Assembly (NCBI GenBank): GCA_963991165.1
Contig: CAXDOW010000045.1
Span: 1 to 14,762 of the forward strand
DNA length: 14,762 nt
Direction of reading: 5' to 3'
From: GCA-2862585 sp963991165
GTDB lineage: Bacteria > Bacteroidota > Bacteroidia > Flavobacteriales > UBA7312
Shown here: positions 1 to 7,114 of the stretch, piece by piece
Position numbering within the stretch: the first letter of the stretch is position 1
Layout of the letters: every line of letters begins with the position of its first letter
The notes under the pieces: generated by a model
Seen by the model: the letters and a program-made list of their open reading frames with translations, nothing else
Told to the model about the DNA's origin: nothing
The model's database searches: none
Position numbers and translations under genes: made by a program

Positions 1-1649
1 ACGGATGGACAGCCCCCAAAGACGTTATTCTAAAAGTAGCGGGTATTCTTACGGTGAAAGGTGGTACCGGCTGTATTGTCGAATATTTTGGTGAAGGAGC
101 CGAATCGCTTTCGTGCACTGGCAAAGGAACCATTTGCAATATGGGTGCGGAGATAGGTGCTACCACCTCTACTTTTGGCTACGACGAAAGTATGGAACGA
201 TACCTTAGAGCGACCGATAGAAATGATGTAGCTGATGCGGCTAATCAAATCAAAGAATACCTGACTGGCGATGCCGAGGTATATGCTCATCCCGAGCAGT
301 ATTTTGACCAAGTCATTGAAATTAATTTATCGGAGTTAACGCCACATTTGAATGGTCCTTTTACCCCCGATTTAGCGACTCCTGTTGCCGACATGAAGGA
401 AAAAGCTCAGACCAACGATTGGCCTATAGATATTGAGTGGGCTTTGATAGGATCTTGTACCAACTCCTCCTATGAGGATTTGACCCGAGCGGCCTCCATA
501 GTAGAAGATGCCGTGGCCAAAGGACTCGAACCCAAAGCCACTTTAGGCATCAATCCTGGTTCGGAGCAAGTACGTTTTACGGCAGAACGCGACGGACTCA
601 TCGATACGTTTAATAAGTTCGAGACCACCCGCATATTTACTAACGCCTGTGGGCCATGCATTGGTCAATGGGATAGAGAAGGGGCTGACAAACAAGAGAA
701 AAATTCCATTGTTCATTCCTTTAATAGAAACTTTGCTAAACGTGCCGATGGCAACCCCAATACCCATGCCTTTGTGGCGTCGCCAGAAATGGTAGCGGCT
801 ATTGCTATTTCAGGGCGTTTAGATTTTAACCCCATCACCGATACTCTGGTAAATGATAAAGGACAGCAAGTACAATTAGCAGAGCCGACGGGCCAAGAAT
901 TACCCCAAAAGGGCTTCGACGTAGAAGACAATGGCTATCAAGAGCCAGCGCAAGATGGCAGCCACGTAGAAGTGGTGGTTAATCCCAACTCCAACCGCTT
1001 ACAACTTTTAACCCCATTTAAACCGTGGGACGGACATAACATCACTGCTGCCAAGCTACTCATCAAAGCTCAAGGTAAATGCACCACCGACCATATTTCT
1101 ATGGCTGGGCCATGGCTCAGATTTAGGGGGCATTTGGATAATATTTCTAACAATTGCCTCATTGGAGCAGTCAATGCTTTTAGCGGTGCTACCAATTCAG
1201 TGGTCAACCAATTGGACGGCACCAGCGATGAAGTACCCAATGTGGCTCGTGCCTACAAAGCAGCCGGAGTAGATACCATAGTTGTGGGGGACCATAATTA
1301 TGGTGAAGGTTCCTCTAGAGAACATGCGGCTATGGAACCACGACACTTAGGCGTTCGTGCCGTCATCGTTAAATCCTTCGCTAGAATACATGAAACCAAC
1401 CTCAAAAAACAAGGTATGTTGGGACTAACGTTTGCTAATGAAAGCGATTACGACCTCATTCGCGAAGACGATACCTTTAATTTTATTGATTTGTCAGAGT
1501 TTGCACCTAACAAAGTATTGACATTGGAAATAGTTCATGCTGATGGAACGGTTGATGCTATTTCACTTAACCATACCTACAACGAACAGCAAATAGAATG
1601 GTTTAAAGCCGGATCGGCCTTGAATTTGATTCGTCAGCAAAATAGTTAA
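1..1649 (+). CDS. acn: Aconitate hydratase, mitochondrial type (5' end missing)
   Basis: Aconitase interconverts citrate and isocitrate in the TCA cycle in the cytoplasm, using a [4Fe-4S] cluster. The reading frame is already open at the left edge (first full codon at position 3, reading GWTAPKDVILK), so about 230 N-terminal residues lie outside the window if the length matches mitochondrial aconitase (about 780). All three cluster cysteines are present: one in GSCTNSSYED (Cys codon at 456) and two in ACGPCIGQW (codons at 648 and 657). The C-terminal swivel domain is complete, with KCTTDHIS, GDHNYGEGSSREHA (the active-site Ser/Arg loop) and SFARIHETNLKKQG, ending in QIEWFKAGSALN. From memory these blocks are strikingly close to eukaryotic ACO2, unlike AcnA/IRP1 or AcnB. 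The gene looks intact to its TAA stop. The symbol is generic; Bacteroidota genes of this type are often called acnA or acn. Confidence 0.96.
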   Translation, partial: GWTAPKDVILKVAGILTVKGGTGCIVEYFGEGAESLSCTGKGTICNMGAEIGATTSTFGYDESMERYLRATDRNDVADAANQIKEYLTGDAEVYAHPEQYFDQVIEINLSELTPHLNGPFTPDLATPVADMKEKAQTNDWPIDIEWALIGSCTNSSYEDLTRAASIVEDAVAKGLEPKATLGINPGSEQVRFTAERDGLIDTFNKFETTRIFTNACGPCIGQWDREGADKQEKNSIVHSFNRNFAKRADGNPNTHAFVASPEMVAAIAISGRLDFNPITDTLVNDKGQQVQLAEPTGQELPQKGFDVEDNGYQEPAQDGSHVEVVVNPNSNRLQLLTPFKPWDGHNITAAKLLIKAQGKCTTDHISMAGPWLRFRGHLDNISNNCLIGAVNAFSGATNSVVNQLDGTSDEVPNVARAYKAAGVDTIVVGDHNYGEGSSREHAAMEPRHLGVRAVIVKSFARIHETNLKKQGMLGLTFANESDYDLIREDDTFNFIDLSEFAPNKVLTLEIVHADGTVDAISLNHTYNEQQIEWFKAGSALNLIRQQNS

Positions 1650-1656
1650 TTTCATT

Positions 1657-1674
1657 AATTGTACAGTTACAATT
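1657..1674 (+). repeat. Perfect small inverted repeat after aconitase stop
   Basis: AATTGTA and TACAATT form a perfect 7-bp stem with a CAGT loop, 8 nt after the aconitase stop codon. The stem is AT-rich and no T-tract follows, so it is not a convincing terminator by itself. It may protect the mRNA 3' end, act together with the hairpin further downstream, or be chance. Confidence 0.3.
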
Positions 1675-1704
1675 GCAGTGCAAACAGTGTCATTGAAACG
1701 GGCC

Positions 1705-1727
1705 GAAGATGTCAATCTGACGTTTTT
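1705..1727 (+). terminator. Candidate intrinsic terminator of aconitase
   Basis: ATGTCA and TGACGT pair across a 3-nt ATC loop (one G-U wobble) and can be extended outward by GAAG pairing with TTTT. The right arm runs straight into a run of five T residues, and a second run of six T follows. It lies about 60 nt after the aconitase stop codon. The stem is short and only moderately stable, so confidence is modest. Confidence 0.4.
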
Positions 1728-1904
1728 AATCGGTTTTTTAGTGTCCTTTAGTAGATTTTGTTGGTTTGCTTATCAGTTAAAATAGATTTTTATCGGCTAT
1801 TTTAAGCTATTCATCTAATAATTTATCGATTCATCCAATTTTGGAAATAGGCATCCAAATAATAACTACTTTCAGGTTTTACTAATCAAAACATACTATG
1901 CTTT

Positions 1905-4298
1905 ATGAAAAAATCATTATTACTTTATACTCTATTTTTTGTTGCATCTTCTGCTTTCTCACAAGTTAGGATTGGCACTGGGTTAGAAGAATATTATTTA
2001 CCAGTTTATCCCTATTACGGCTTCAGTTACTCCCAAACTATCTATCAAGCTAGTCAGGTCAATGCAAGTGGTGACATTACTTCCATAGTGTATTATGCCA
2101 AACCTGGTATCAATATTTCTTCTTCCAATTACTGGAAGGTTTATGTAGGTCATACAAGTCAATCTGTATTTGTTGGTGATGGAGATACCTGGATTGATGC
2201 CAATGATTTAACATTGGTTTTTGATGGAAATGTCTCCATAGTTGGTGATTCTGTGACTATTGTCTTCAACCAGCCTTTTTCCTACAATGGAGTGGATAAT
2301 TTGGTTATTGCAGTAGATGAAAATCAGCCAAATTATAATAATAGTTCTGACCGTTTTTACTCATCAATTACCTCTGGAACAGTCTCTAAATTGTACAGGT
2401 CTGATTCTAACAACCCAGATCCGTATAATCCACCTGGTGAATATGCCGCTACTCATGCTTATTATCCAAACATTACTTTAGTTGGGATTACATCTTCTTG
2501 TTCAGCGGGGGGCATTGCTAATTTAGAAACTGGGGAGATAACGGATACTTCTGCAGTATTGCAGTGGGATGGTAATTTTTCCAGTTACTCAGTGAATGTA
2601 ATTCCTGGAGGTCAGCCGTTTGAACAGGGAACGGAGTACATTACCACAAATAATTTTTTAGTGGTAGATGGACTTTCTGACCTTTCGGAATACGGCTTTT
2701 ATGTTAGGGGAATTTGTGGAGTAGGAGATACTTCCGCATGGGTAGGAAGTTACAATTTTAAAACCAGATGTACTCCAGATATACCTTTTGTGTTAAATGA
2801 GTTGCCTGGTTTTTTAAATGATGGAAATGGGACGCTCGACCCTTGTTGGAGAAAAAGACTAGGATACCTTACGGGAGATACTATTCAGTTCGCGCCGACT
2901 ATCTATAACTCTTGGTATTATGCTGCTGCATTTGCCAATGTTGGTTCTGGTTCAGCAAGACTTAATATATACGGGACCAGTAAGAGGGATTGGTTGATTT
3001 CTAATAGCTATGATTTGGGAACAGAACCTAACAACTATGTAGCAGAATTTGACTTAGCTTTAACAGTATTTGGTACTTCTAATCCAGGATATGTGTTAGG
3101 AGATGATGATGTCTTTGCATTTCTCATTTCAGAGGATAACGGGGCTACTTGGACAACTGCTAACATTTTACGCAGTTGGGGTTCCAATGATACAATAGGA
3201 CTTAATGACCATATTTCGATTGATTTATCAGCTTACTCTGGACTCGTCGCGTTTGCATTTTATGGAGAGTCCACCCAAAACAATGTCGATAACAATCTAT
3301 ATGTAGATAATTTTGTAGTTAACAAGTGTAACACTGTTATTCAATCAAACGATACAGTTTGTGGCATCTATACATCAGTGTTGGGTAATGTGTACACCTC
3401 ATCTGGCACATACAGAGACACCATCGTTGGTGCTACCTGCGATAGTATTTTTGAAGTGGAACTAGTTGTTGATTCGCTTTTGATGGCTGATAGCTTGACT
3501 ATTACTACCTGTAACCCCTTTGTGGCTCCTAGCGGTAATGTATATACCACTTCAGGAGTCTATATTGATACAGTTTATAGCTCGTCTCCAATATGTGACA
3601 GTTTATATGTAATCAACCTTCAAGTAAACTCACCTATTACGAACTCCACAAATGAAACGACATGCGATACTTTTGTATCGGTTACTGGAAATGTATATAC
3701 AGAAACAGGCATTTATGCCGATACATTAACGGGTTCAAATATGTGCGACAGTATCATTCAGGTCAATTTATATATTCCAAATATAGATGTTACTGTTACC
3801 CAAAATGATTCTTTGCTATCGGTGAACGAAACCGATTCTTCAGCAGCCTATCAATGGGTCGATTGCAATGAAAATAATTCGCCAATAGCAGGGCAATCGA
3901 ATGCTAGTTTTGTAGCTACAGAGTCGGGTAGTTATGCCTGTTTTATATCTGCTTCGGGGTGTCAACGTCTCACAGACTGTATTGAATTTACTATTGATTC
4001 TGTGCCAAATCCCAATGATACTACTACTAATGATAGCACATTCGTACATGAATTTTTAACTTCAGATATTTTAATATTTCCTAATCCAAACGATGGTAGT
4101 TTTAATTTAGAACTGAAACAGGAGCCCAATGGTCAAGCTGTTGTGACTGTAAGCAATACCTTAGGGCAGGTAGTATATGTAAATCAAGATGTAAAAAGAT
4201 CTCAGCCAATTCATCTGCCGTCAAACAGCAAGGGTATTTTCATTCTTGATGTCAGGCTTAATAATCAGTCTATTAAAAAGCGCATTTTGGTTAAATAA
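1905..4298 (+). CDS. Secreted multidomain protein with FN3 domain, Cys repeats and T9SS sorting domain
   Basis: This 797-residue protein is predicted to cross the inner membrane by Sec and the outer membrane by the type IX secretion system. Residues 1-20 are a signal peptide (MKKSLLLYTLFFVASSAFSQ). Residues about 21-195 form an all-beta domain seen in other Bacteroidota surface proteins, with TIYQASQVNASGDITSI and DNLVIAVDENQPNYN. A fibronectin type III-like domain follows (about 198-285), then a MAM/jelly-roll-like module (about 293-475, ending LYVDNFVVNKC). Next come three repeats of about 42 residues starting near residues 482, 532 and 583, an Ig/PKD-like segment (about 625-705, AAYQWVDC), and a type A sorting domain (about 720-797, ILIFPNPNDGSFNLEL to the end KKRILVK). 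No catalytic motif is visible, so a role in adhesion, matrix or carbohydrate binding is only inference. The ATG at 1905 is chosen because it directly precedes the signal peptide. The gene appears monocistronic. Confidence 0.9.
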   Translation: MKKSLLLYTLFFVASSAFSQVRIGTGLEEYYLPVYPYYGFSYSQTIYQASQVNASGDITSIVYYAKPGINISSSNYWKVYVGHTSQSVFVGDGDTWIDANDLTLVFDGNVSIVGDSVTIVFNQPFSYNGVDNLVIAVDENQPNYNNSSDRFYSSITSGTVSKLYRSDSNNPDPYNPPGEYAATHAYYPNITLVGITSSCSAGGIANLETGEITDTSAVLQWDGNFSSYSVNVIPGGQPFEQGTEYITTNNFLVVDGLSDLSEYGFYVRGICGVGDTSAWVGSYNFKTRCTPDIPFVLNELPGFLNDGNGTLDPCWRKRLGYLTGDTIQFAPTIYNSWYYAAAFANVGSGSARLNIYGTSKRDWLISNSYDLGTEPNNYVAEFDLALTVFGTSNPGYVLGDDDVFAFLISEDNGATWTTANILRSWGSNDTIGLNDHISIDLSAYSGLVAFAFYGESTQNNVDNNLYVDNFVVNKCNTVIQSNDTVCGIYTSVLGNVYTSSGTYRDTIVGATCDSIFEVELVVDSLLMADSLTITTCNPFVAPSGNVYTTSGVYIDTVYSSSPICDSLYVINLQVNSPITNSTNETTCDTFVSVTGNVYTETGIYADTLTGSNMCDSIIQVNLYIPNIDVTVTQNDSLLSVNETDSSAAYQWVDCNENNSPIAGQSNASFVATESGSYACFISASGCQRLTDCIEFTIDSVPNPNDTTTNDSTFVHEFLTSDILIFPNPNDGSFNLELKQEPNGQAVVTVSNTLGQVVYVNQDVKRSQPIHLPSNSKGIFILDVRLNNQSIKKRILVK
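3348..3776 (+). repeat. Three tandem ~42-residue Cys-containing protein repeats
   Basis: Within the T9SS protein, units at 3348-3470, 3498-3626 and 3651-3776 encode 41, 43 and 42 residues. They share the pattern C-x7-8-GNVYT-x2-G-x-Y-x-DT, then CDS, then a hydrophobic beta strand. GNVYT is identical in all three and each unit has two cysteines, which suggests an intra-repeat disulfide. The DNA of the units is diverged, so the duplication is old. Similar modules are common in long Bacteroidota surface proteins. Confidence 0.85.
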
Positions 4299-4302
4299 CA
4301 CT

Positions 4303-4384
4303 GTTGATTACATTCAGCCCTTTGGCTGACCAAAGTTGCTACACACGCCTTAGGCGTGTAGCAACTTTGGAGATGTAATCCAAC
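4303..4384. repeat. 82-nt three-way-junction palindromic element
   Basis: Three nested stems fill the sequence almost completely. P1 pairs GTTGATTACAT (4303-4313) with ATGTAATCCAAC (4373-4384), 11 bp with one bulged base. P2 pairs TCAGCC (4314-4319) with GGCTGA (4324-4329) across CTTT. P3 pairs 4330-4349 with 4353-4370 (18 bp, arm GGCGTGTAGCAACTTTGG, a 2-nt bulge in the left arm, TTA loop). There are no unpaired bases between P1 and P2 or between P2 and P3, and only AG between P3 and P1. It begins 5 nt after the T9SS stop codon. No T-tract follows, so it is not a standard intrinsic terminator. It could be a dispersed palindromic repeat (REP/MITE-like), a structured 3' UTR or a small RNA. Confidence 0.7.
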
Positions 4385-4464
4385 GACCCCTAGACTATAT
4401 TGCTTTATGAGCAACAAGACTAACACAGACCGCCAAAGACTGGCATCGAGCAAAACGCAATTTG

Positions 4465-4529
4465 GTTAGGTTTTCTACAGTTTATTGCATAGGCGAGTAA
4501 ACACGACTATTCAAAATATAGAACCTAAC
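4465..4529. repeat. Imperfect inverted repeat with nested hairpin
   Basis: GTTAGGTTTTCTA (4465-4477) pairs with TAGAACCTAAC (4519-4529), 11 bp with two bulged T residues. The 41-nt interior holds a second hairpin, GTTTATT (4480-4486) with AGTAAAC (4496-4502), including one wobble. The arms flank AT-rich DNA and no gene is inside. It may be a decayed repeat or a structured RNA; chance is possible in AT-rich sequence. Confidence 0.4.
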
Positions 4530-4584
4530 TCCGTTTAGCGGGGCCTTAGTGAAAATGCTAGAAAACGTTCAACTATAAAACAAA

Positions 4585-4692
4585 ATGAAAAGAATCAACA
4601 AACACTTTCAGTCAGTTATTGTGGTAGCAATAATTCTAGCATTTACATGGCCTTGCCAAACAGACGAAAAACTAGAACTTAGCTCCAATTAA
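4585..4692 (+). pseudogene. 35-codon lipoprotein-like mini-ORF, possible gene relic
   Basis: ATG at 4585 follows an A-rich stretch typical of flavobacterial starts. It encodes MKRINKHFQSVIVVAIILAF followed by TWPC: a basic N-terminus, a hydrophobic core and a cysteine, resembling a short lipoprotein signal peptide (though TWPC is not a canonical lipobox). The frame stops at TAA 4690-4692, then stays open for another 21 codons to TGA at 4756. This would fit a decayed small lipoprotein gene or a true small peptide. No homologue is recognised. It could also be a chance ORF. Confidence 0.3.
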
Positions 4693-4724
4693 CATTATGA
4701 TTATCAAAGGGCTAATCACCCGAA

Positions 4725-4747
4725 GTCGGTAAAAGCTGAAAACCGAC
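4725..4747 (+). repeat. Small hairpin upstream of hsp20
   Basis: GTCGGT (4725-4730) and ACCGAC (4742-4747) form a perfect 6-bp stem with an 11-nt A-rich loop, about 75 nt before the hsp20 start codon. It could lie in the hsp20 5' UTR or be an operator half-site pair. It does not match the nine-nucleotide CIRCE inverted repeats, and no function can be assigned. Confidence 0.25.
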
Positions 4748-4821
4748 ACGAAAGATGAAAATAAGCACAGGGATGTCGAAAACTGTATTAAGAGTAGACG
4801 AAAATCTAAATTTTAAATATT

Positions 4822-5262
4822 ATGTCATTAATTAAATGGAAAGATAACAGCCTATTTCCCACATTTGATTCATTTCGGGATGACTTTTTTAATCGCGATT
4901 TTTTTAGTAATAGTTTGGAATTGGGAACCAGCATTCCAGCAGTAAATACAAAAGAAACGGATGAGTCGTATTTTATAGAAGTAGCAATTCCTGGTATGAA
5001 AAAGGAAGATTTCAATATTGACTTAAATGATAATGTTCTTTCAATTTCTTCAGAGAAAAAAGAAGAAAAGGAGGAAAAAGATGGAGAAAAAATAACAAGA
5101 CGTGAGTTTAGCTATTCTTCATTCAAAAGAAGTTTTCAGTTGCCTGAAAATATTAAGAAAGATGATATATCAGCTGAATATTCTGATGGTTTATTGACAT
5201 TAGCTCTTCCAAAGACAGGACCAAAAAAAGTTGAAAATAAGAAGCAGATAGAAATTAAATAA
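4822..5262 (+). CDS. hsp20: Small heat-shock protein, Hsp20/alpha-crystallin family
   Basis: This is a cytoplasmic ATP-independent holdase that binds unfolding proteins during stress and hands them to Hsp70/Hsp100 chaperones. The 146-residue length is normal for the bacterial class. The N-terminal arm (1-40, FDSFRDDFFNRDFF) is Phe- and Asp-rich. The alpha-crystallin domain (about 41-131) contains YFIEVAIPGMKKEDFNIDL, a charged loop of Lys/Glu repeats (79-90), REFSYSSFKRSFQLP and the conserved GLLTLALPK (123-131). The C-terminal tail ends KKQIEIK, with the I-x-I motif that docks into neighbouring subunits during oligomer assembly. It is a single-gene unit closed by a strong terminator. Expression is presumably heat-induced, but no CIRCE element is visible upstream. 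Confidence 0.95.
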   Translation: MSLIKWKDNSLFPTFDSFRDDFFNRDFFSNSLELGTSIPAVNTKETDESYFIEVAIPGMKKEDFNIDLNDNVLSISSEKKEEKEEKDGEKITRREFSYSSFKRSFQLPENIKKDDISAEYSDGLLTLALPKTGPKKVENKKQIEIK

Positions 5263-5290
5263 AAACTACTTCCAACAATGTTTATTGAGA

Positions 5291-5318
5291 GAAAGGAGCC
5301 TTTTGGCTCCTTTTTTTT
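5291..5318 (+). terminator. Strong intrinsic terminator of hsp20
   Basis: AAAGGAGCC (5292-5300) pairs perfectly with GGCTCCTTT (5305-5313) across a TTTT loop, and the T-tract continues to 5318. It lies 30 nt after the hsp20 stop codon. This is the clearest rho-independent terminator in the window. Because the arm begins with AAA it may also work weakly for the convergent SulP transcript. Confidence 0.92.
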
Positions 5319-5481
5319 GTCTTTTAGCAGTGTCAATTATAGTTTATGAAAGGTGTATATTGTAAGGCGTGAAACAAAAGAACACATCTGCGGTCATTTG
5401 GTTTTGGGCTATTTCATGCACCGCTAAAAAAGACAAGCGATTTTAGGGCTGGCTAAAAGTACTCTCTAGAGTTTAGTGTGT

Positions 5482-7065
5482 TTAATTATTTTTAATTAGT
5501 GTTCTGTAATTGTCAATAGCCACAAAATAGTCAGGGTCTTCCACAACATTAATATCACATATTTTGTCGGCTTTTTTAATTAATCTGATGCAGTCCTTTG
5601 ACAAGTGTCTGAGGTGTACACTTTTATTTTTCTTCAAGTACTTTTCACTTAGTTTGTTGATACACTCTATGGCAGATTGGTCCATAATTCTTGACTCTTT
5701 AAAATCAATGATAATTTCGTTGGGATCATTATCAACATCAAATTTACTGTTGAACAGTTCAACGCATCCGAAAAATAAAGGGCCAAAAATTTCGTAATGT
5801 TTCACCCCGTATTCGTCAATAAATTTACGAGCCCTAATGCGTTTGGCATTTTCCCATGAAAATACCAAGGATGAAACAATGACACCTGCCAATACTGCTA
5901 TGGCTAAATCAAATATTACGGTTAGTACGGTAACTAAAATAATAACGACAACATCAGCTTGAGGTACTTTGTTCCATACCTTCAAACTAGACCATGCAAA
6001 TGTGCCAATGACGACCATAAACATAACGCCTACCAGAGCCGCAATGGGTATCATTTCTATGTAAGAGGATGCAAAAAGAATAAAGCACAATAGAGCCAAA
6101 GCGGCTACTACTCCAGAAAGCCTTCCTCTACCACCTGATTTTATATTGATGATGCTTTGTCCAATCATAGCACAACCACCCATACCGCCAAAAAAACCAT
6201 TGACGATGTTAGCTCCACCTTGTGCTAGGCATTCTCTATTTCCATTTCCTCTTGTTTCAGTGAGTTCGTCAATTAGATTAAGTGTCATTAAGGATTCGAT
6301 GAGTCCGATAGCAGCTAATATGATGGCGTAGGGGAATATGAAAGTTAGCGTCTCCCAATTTAATGAGATTACAGGAATGTTGAAGCTAGGTAAGCCAGCT
6401 TTTATACCTTCTCCGCCACTGGCTACAATAAACGATTTTACAGTTTCTGTTTCTATATTTCCGAATATTACAATGAGAGAAACGACAATGATGGCTGTCA
6501 AAGCGGCGGGTACTTTTTTAGTTATATAAGGTAAAATCACCATAATACTCATCGTTAAAGCTACTAGACCTAGCATATACATTAGATCTTGACCTACTAA
6601 CCACTCACCGTTGCTTTTGAACATGCCTAATTGAGATAAGAATATAACAATGGCTAATCCATTGACAAAGCCGAGCATTACAGAATGGGGGATCATTCTA
6701 ACAAATTTACCGAGTCTAAAAAGTCCTGCAAAAGTCTGTAAAATACCAGCTAAAATGAGCGTGGCAAATAGGTATTGTAGGCCCACACTGCTATCGCCGC
6801 CAAGAGCATTGCCTTCAATTATCAAGTGTACCATCACAACCGCTAATGCACCTGTGGCACCAGAAATCATACCTGGCCTACCCCCAAAGATGGAGGTTAT
6901 CAACCCCATCATAAAAGCACCATATAATCCAATAATAGGCGAAATACCAGCTACAAAAGCAAAAGCCACGGCTTCGGGAACTAAAGCAAGGGCAACGGTT
7001 AAGCCCGAAAGTATATCGTCTTTGATGCTTCCATTCTTTCGATCGATAAGTTTGAAATGTTTCAA
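5482..7065 (-). CDS. SulP family anion transporter with C-terminal STAS domain
   Basis: This inner-membrane permease belongs to the SulP/SLC26 family, which moves sulfate, bicarbonate or other anions; the substrate here cannot be told from sequence. The 527-residue protein opens with KLIDRKNGSIKDDILSGLTV and VPEAVAFAFVAGISPIIGLY, the typical first membrane segment. Many hydrophobic helices follow up to about residue 405, including GGRPGMISGATGA and GGMGGCAMIGQSI. A STAS domain (about 415-515, EIIIDFKESRIMDQSAIECI) faces the cytoplasm. The start is unusual: the only plausible start near the N-terminus is TTG at 7065-7063, with an in-frame stop 12 nt upstream (7080-7078) and no ATG before residue 52, inside the conserved region. 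It is transcribed divergently from the MFS gene and convergently to hsp20. Confidence 0.93.
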   Translation of the reverse strand: MKHFKLIDRKNGSIKDDILSGLTVALALVPEAVAFAFVAGISPIIGLYGAFMMGLITSIFGGRPGMISGATGALAVVMVHLIIEGNALGGDSSVGLQYLFATLILAGILQTFAGLFRLGKFVRMIPHSVMLGFVNGLAIVIFLSQLGMFKSNGEWLVGQDLMYMLGLVALTMSIMVILPYITKKVPAALTAIIVVSLIVIFGNIETETVKSFIVASGGEGIKAGLPSFNIPVISLNWETLTFIFPYAIILAAIGLIESLMTLNLIDELTETRGNGNRECLAQGGANIVNGFFGGMGGCAMIGQSIINIKSGGRGRLSGVVAALALLCFILFASSYIEMIPIAALVGVMFMVVIGTFAWSSLKVWNKVPQADVVVIILVTVLTVIFDLAIAVLAGVIVSSLVFSWENAKRIRARKFIDEYGVKHYEIFGPLFFGCVELFNSKFDVDNDPNEIIIDFKESRIMDQSAIECINKLSEKYLKKNKSVHLRHLSKDCIRLIKKADKICDINVVEDPDYFVAIDNYRTLIKNN

Positions 7066-7090
7066 GAATGTTAAGTGTTAATTAAGCCGG

Positions 7091-7098
7091 CTAAAGTA
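7091..7098 (-). promoter_or_regulatory. Possible -7 box for the SulP gene
   Basis: On the minus strand TACTTTAG matches the Bacteroidota -7 consensus TAnnTTTG at all but one fixed position. It lies 25 nt upstream of the TTG start. No clear TTG at the expected -33 position was found, so this is weak. Confidence 0.25.
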
Positions 7099-7114
7099 AG
7101 GTATTCAAATAGAT

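Larger units (their letters stand above)
4299..4821. other. 523-nt stretch without a convincing gene
   Basis: This gap between the T9SS gene and hsp20 is long for this otherwise compact window. It contains an 82-nt three-way-junction palindrome (4303-4384), a second inverted repeat (4465-4529), a partly palindromic CTAA...TTAG segment at about 4524-4548, a 35-codon mini-ORF (4585-4692) and a small perfect stem GTCGGT/ACCGAC (4725-4747). No tRNA-like fold or transposase fragment was recognised. The promoter of hsp20 should lie at its right end, but no clean TAnnTTTG box is visible; the closest is TAAATTTT about 10 nt before the hsp20 start codon. Confidence 0.6.

Noticed and set aside
1753..1770. 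Promoter-like TTGGTTTG/TAGATTTTG sequences before the T9SS gene
   Set aside because: They do not match TAnnTTTG exactly and lie about 140 nt from the start codon; no better box was found nearer, so no promoter is called.
4303..4384. Integron attC site or tRNA reading of the cloverleaf-like fold
   Set aside because: The outer stem lacks the RYYYAAC...GTTRRRY core arrangement, no integrase or cassette is nearby, and there are no tRNA anticodon or T-loop consensus bases.
4755..4835. 26-codon ORF (MKISTGMSKTVLRVDENLNF...) overlapping the hsp20 start, possible leader peptide
   Set aside because: It has no recognisable features and overlaps hsp20 by 14 nt in another frame; short ORFs like this are expected by chance in AT-rich DNA.
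5369..5446. 25-codon GTG ORF between hsp20 and the SulP gene
   Set aside because: Too short, non-ATG and without domain features; only the 21-nt similarity to the MFS gene is worth recording, and that is listed as a finding.
5461..5472. Palindrome ACTCTCTAGAGT just after the SulP stop codon as a terminator
   Set aside because: The two-base centre cannot form an RNA loop without opening the stem and no T-tract follows in the minus direction.
6650..7081. Plus-strand ORF of 143 codons opposite the SulP gene
   Set aside because: It is antisense to the conserved N-terminal half of a clear SulP transporter; its Pro/Ala/Lys-rich composition is that of a complementary-frame shadow.
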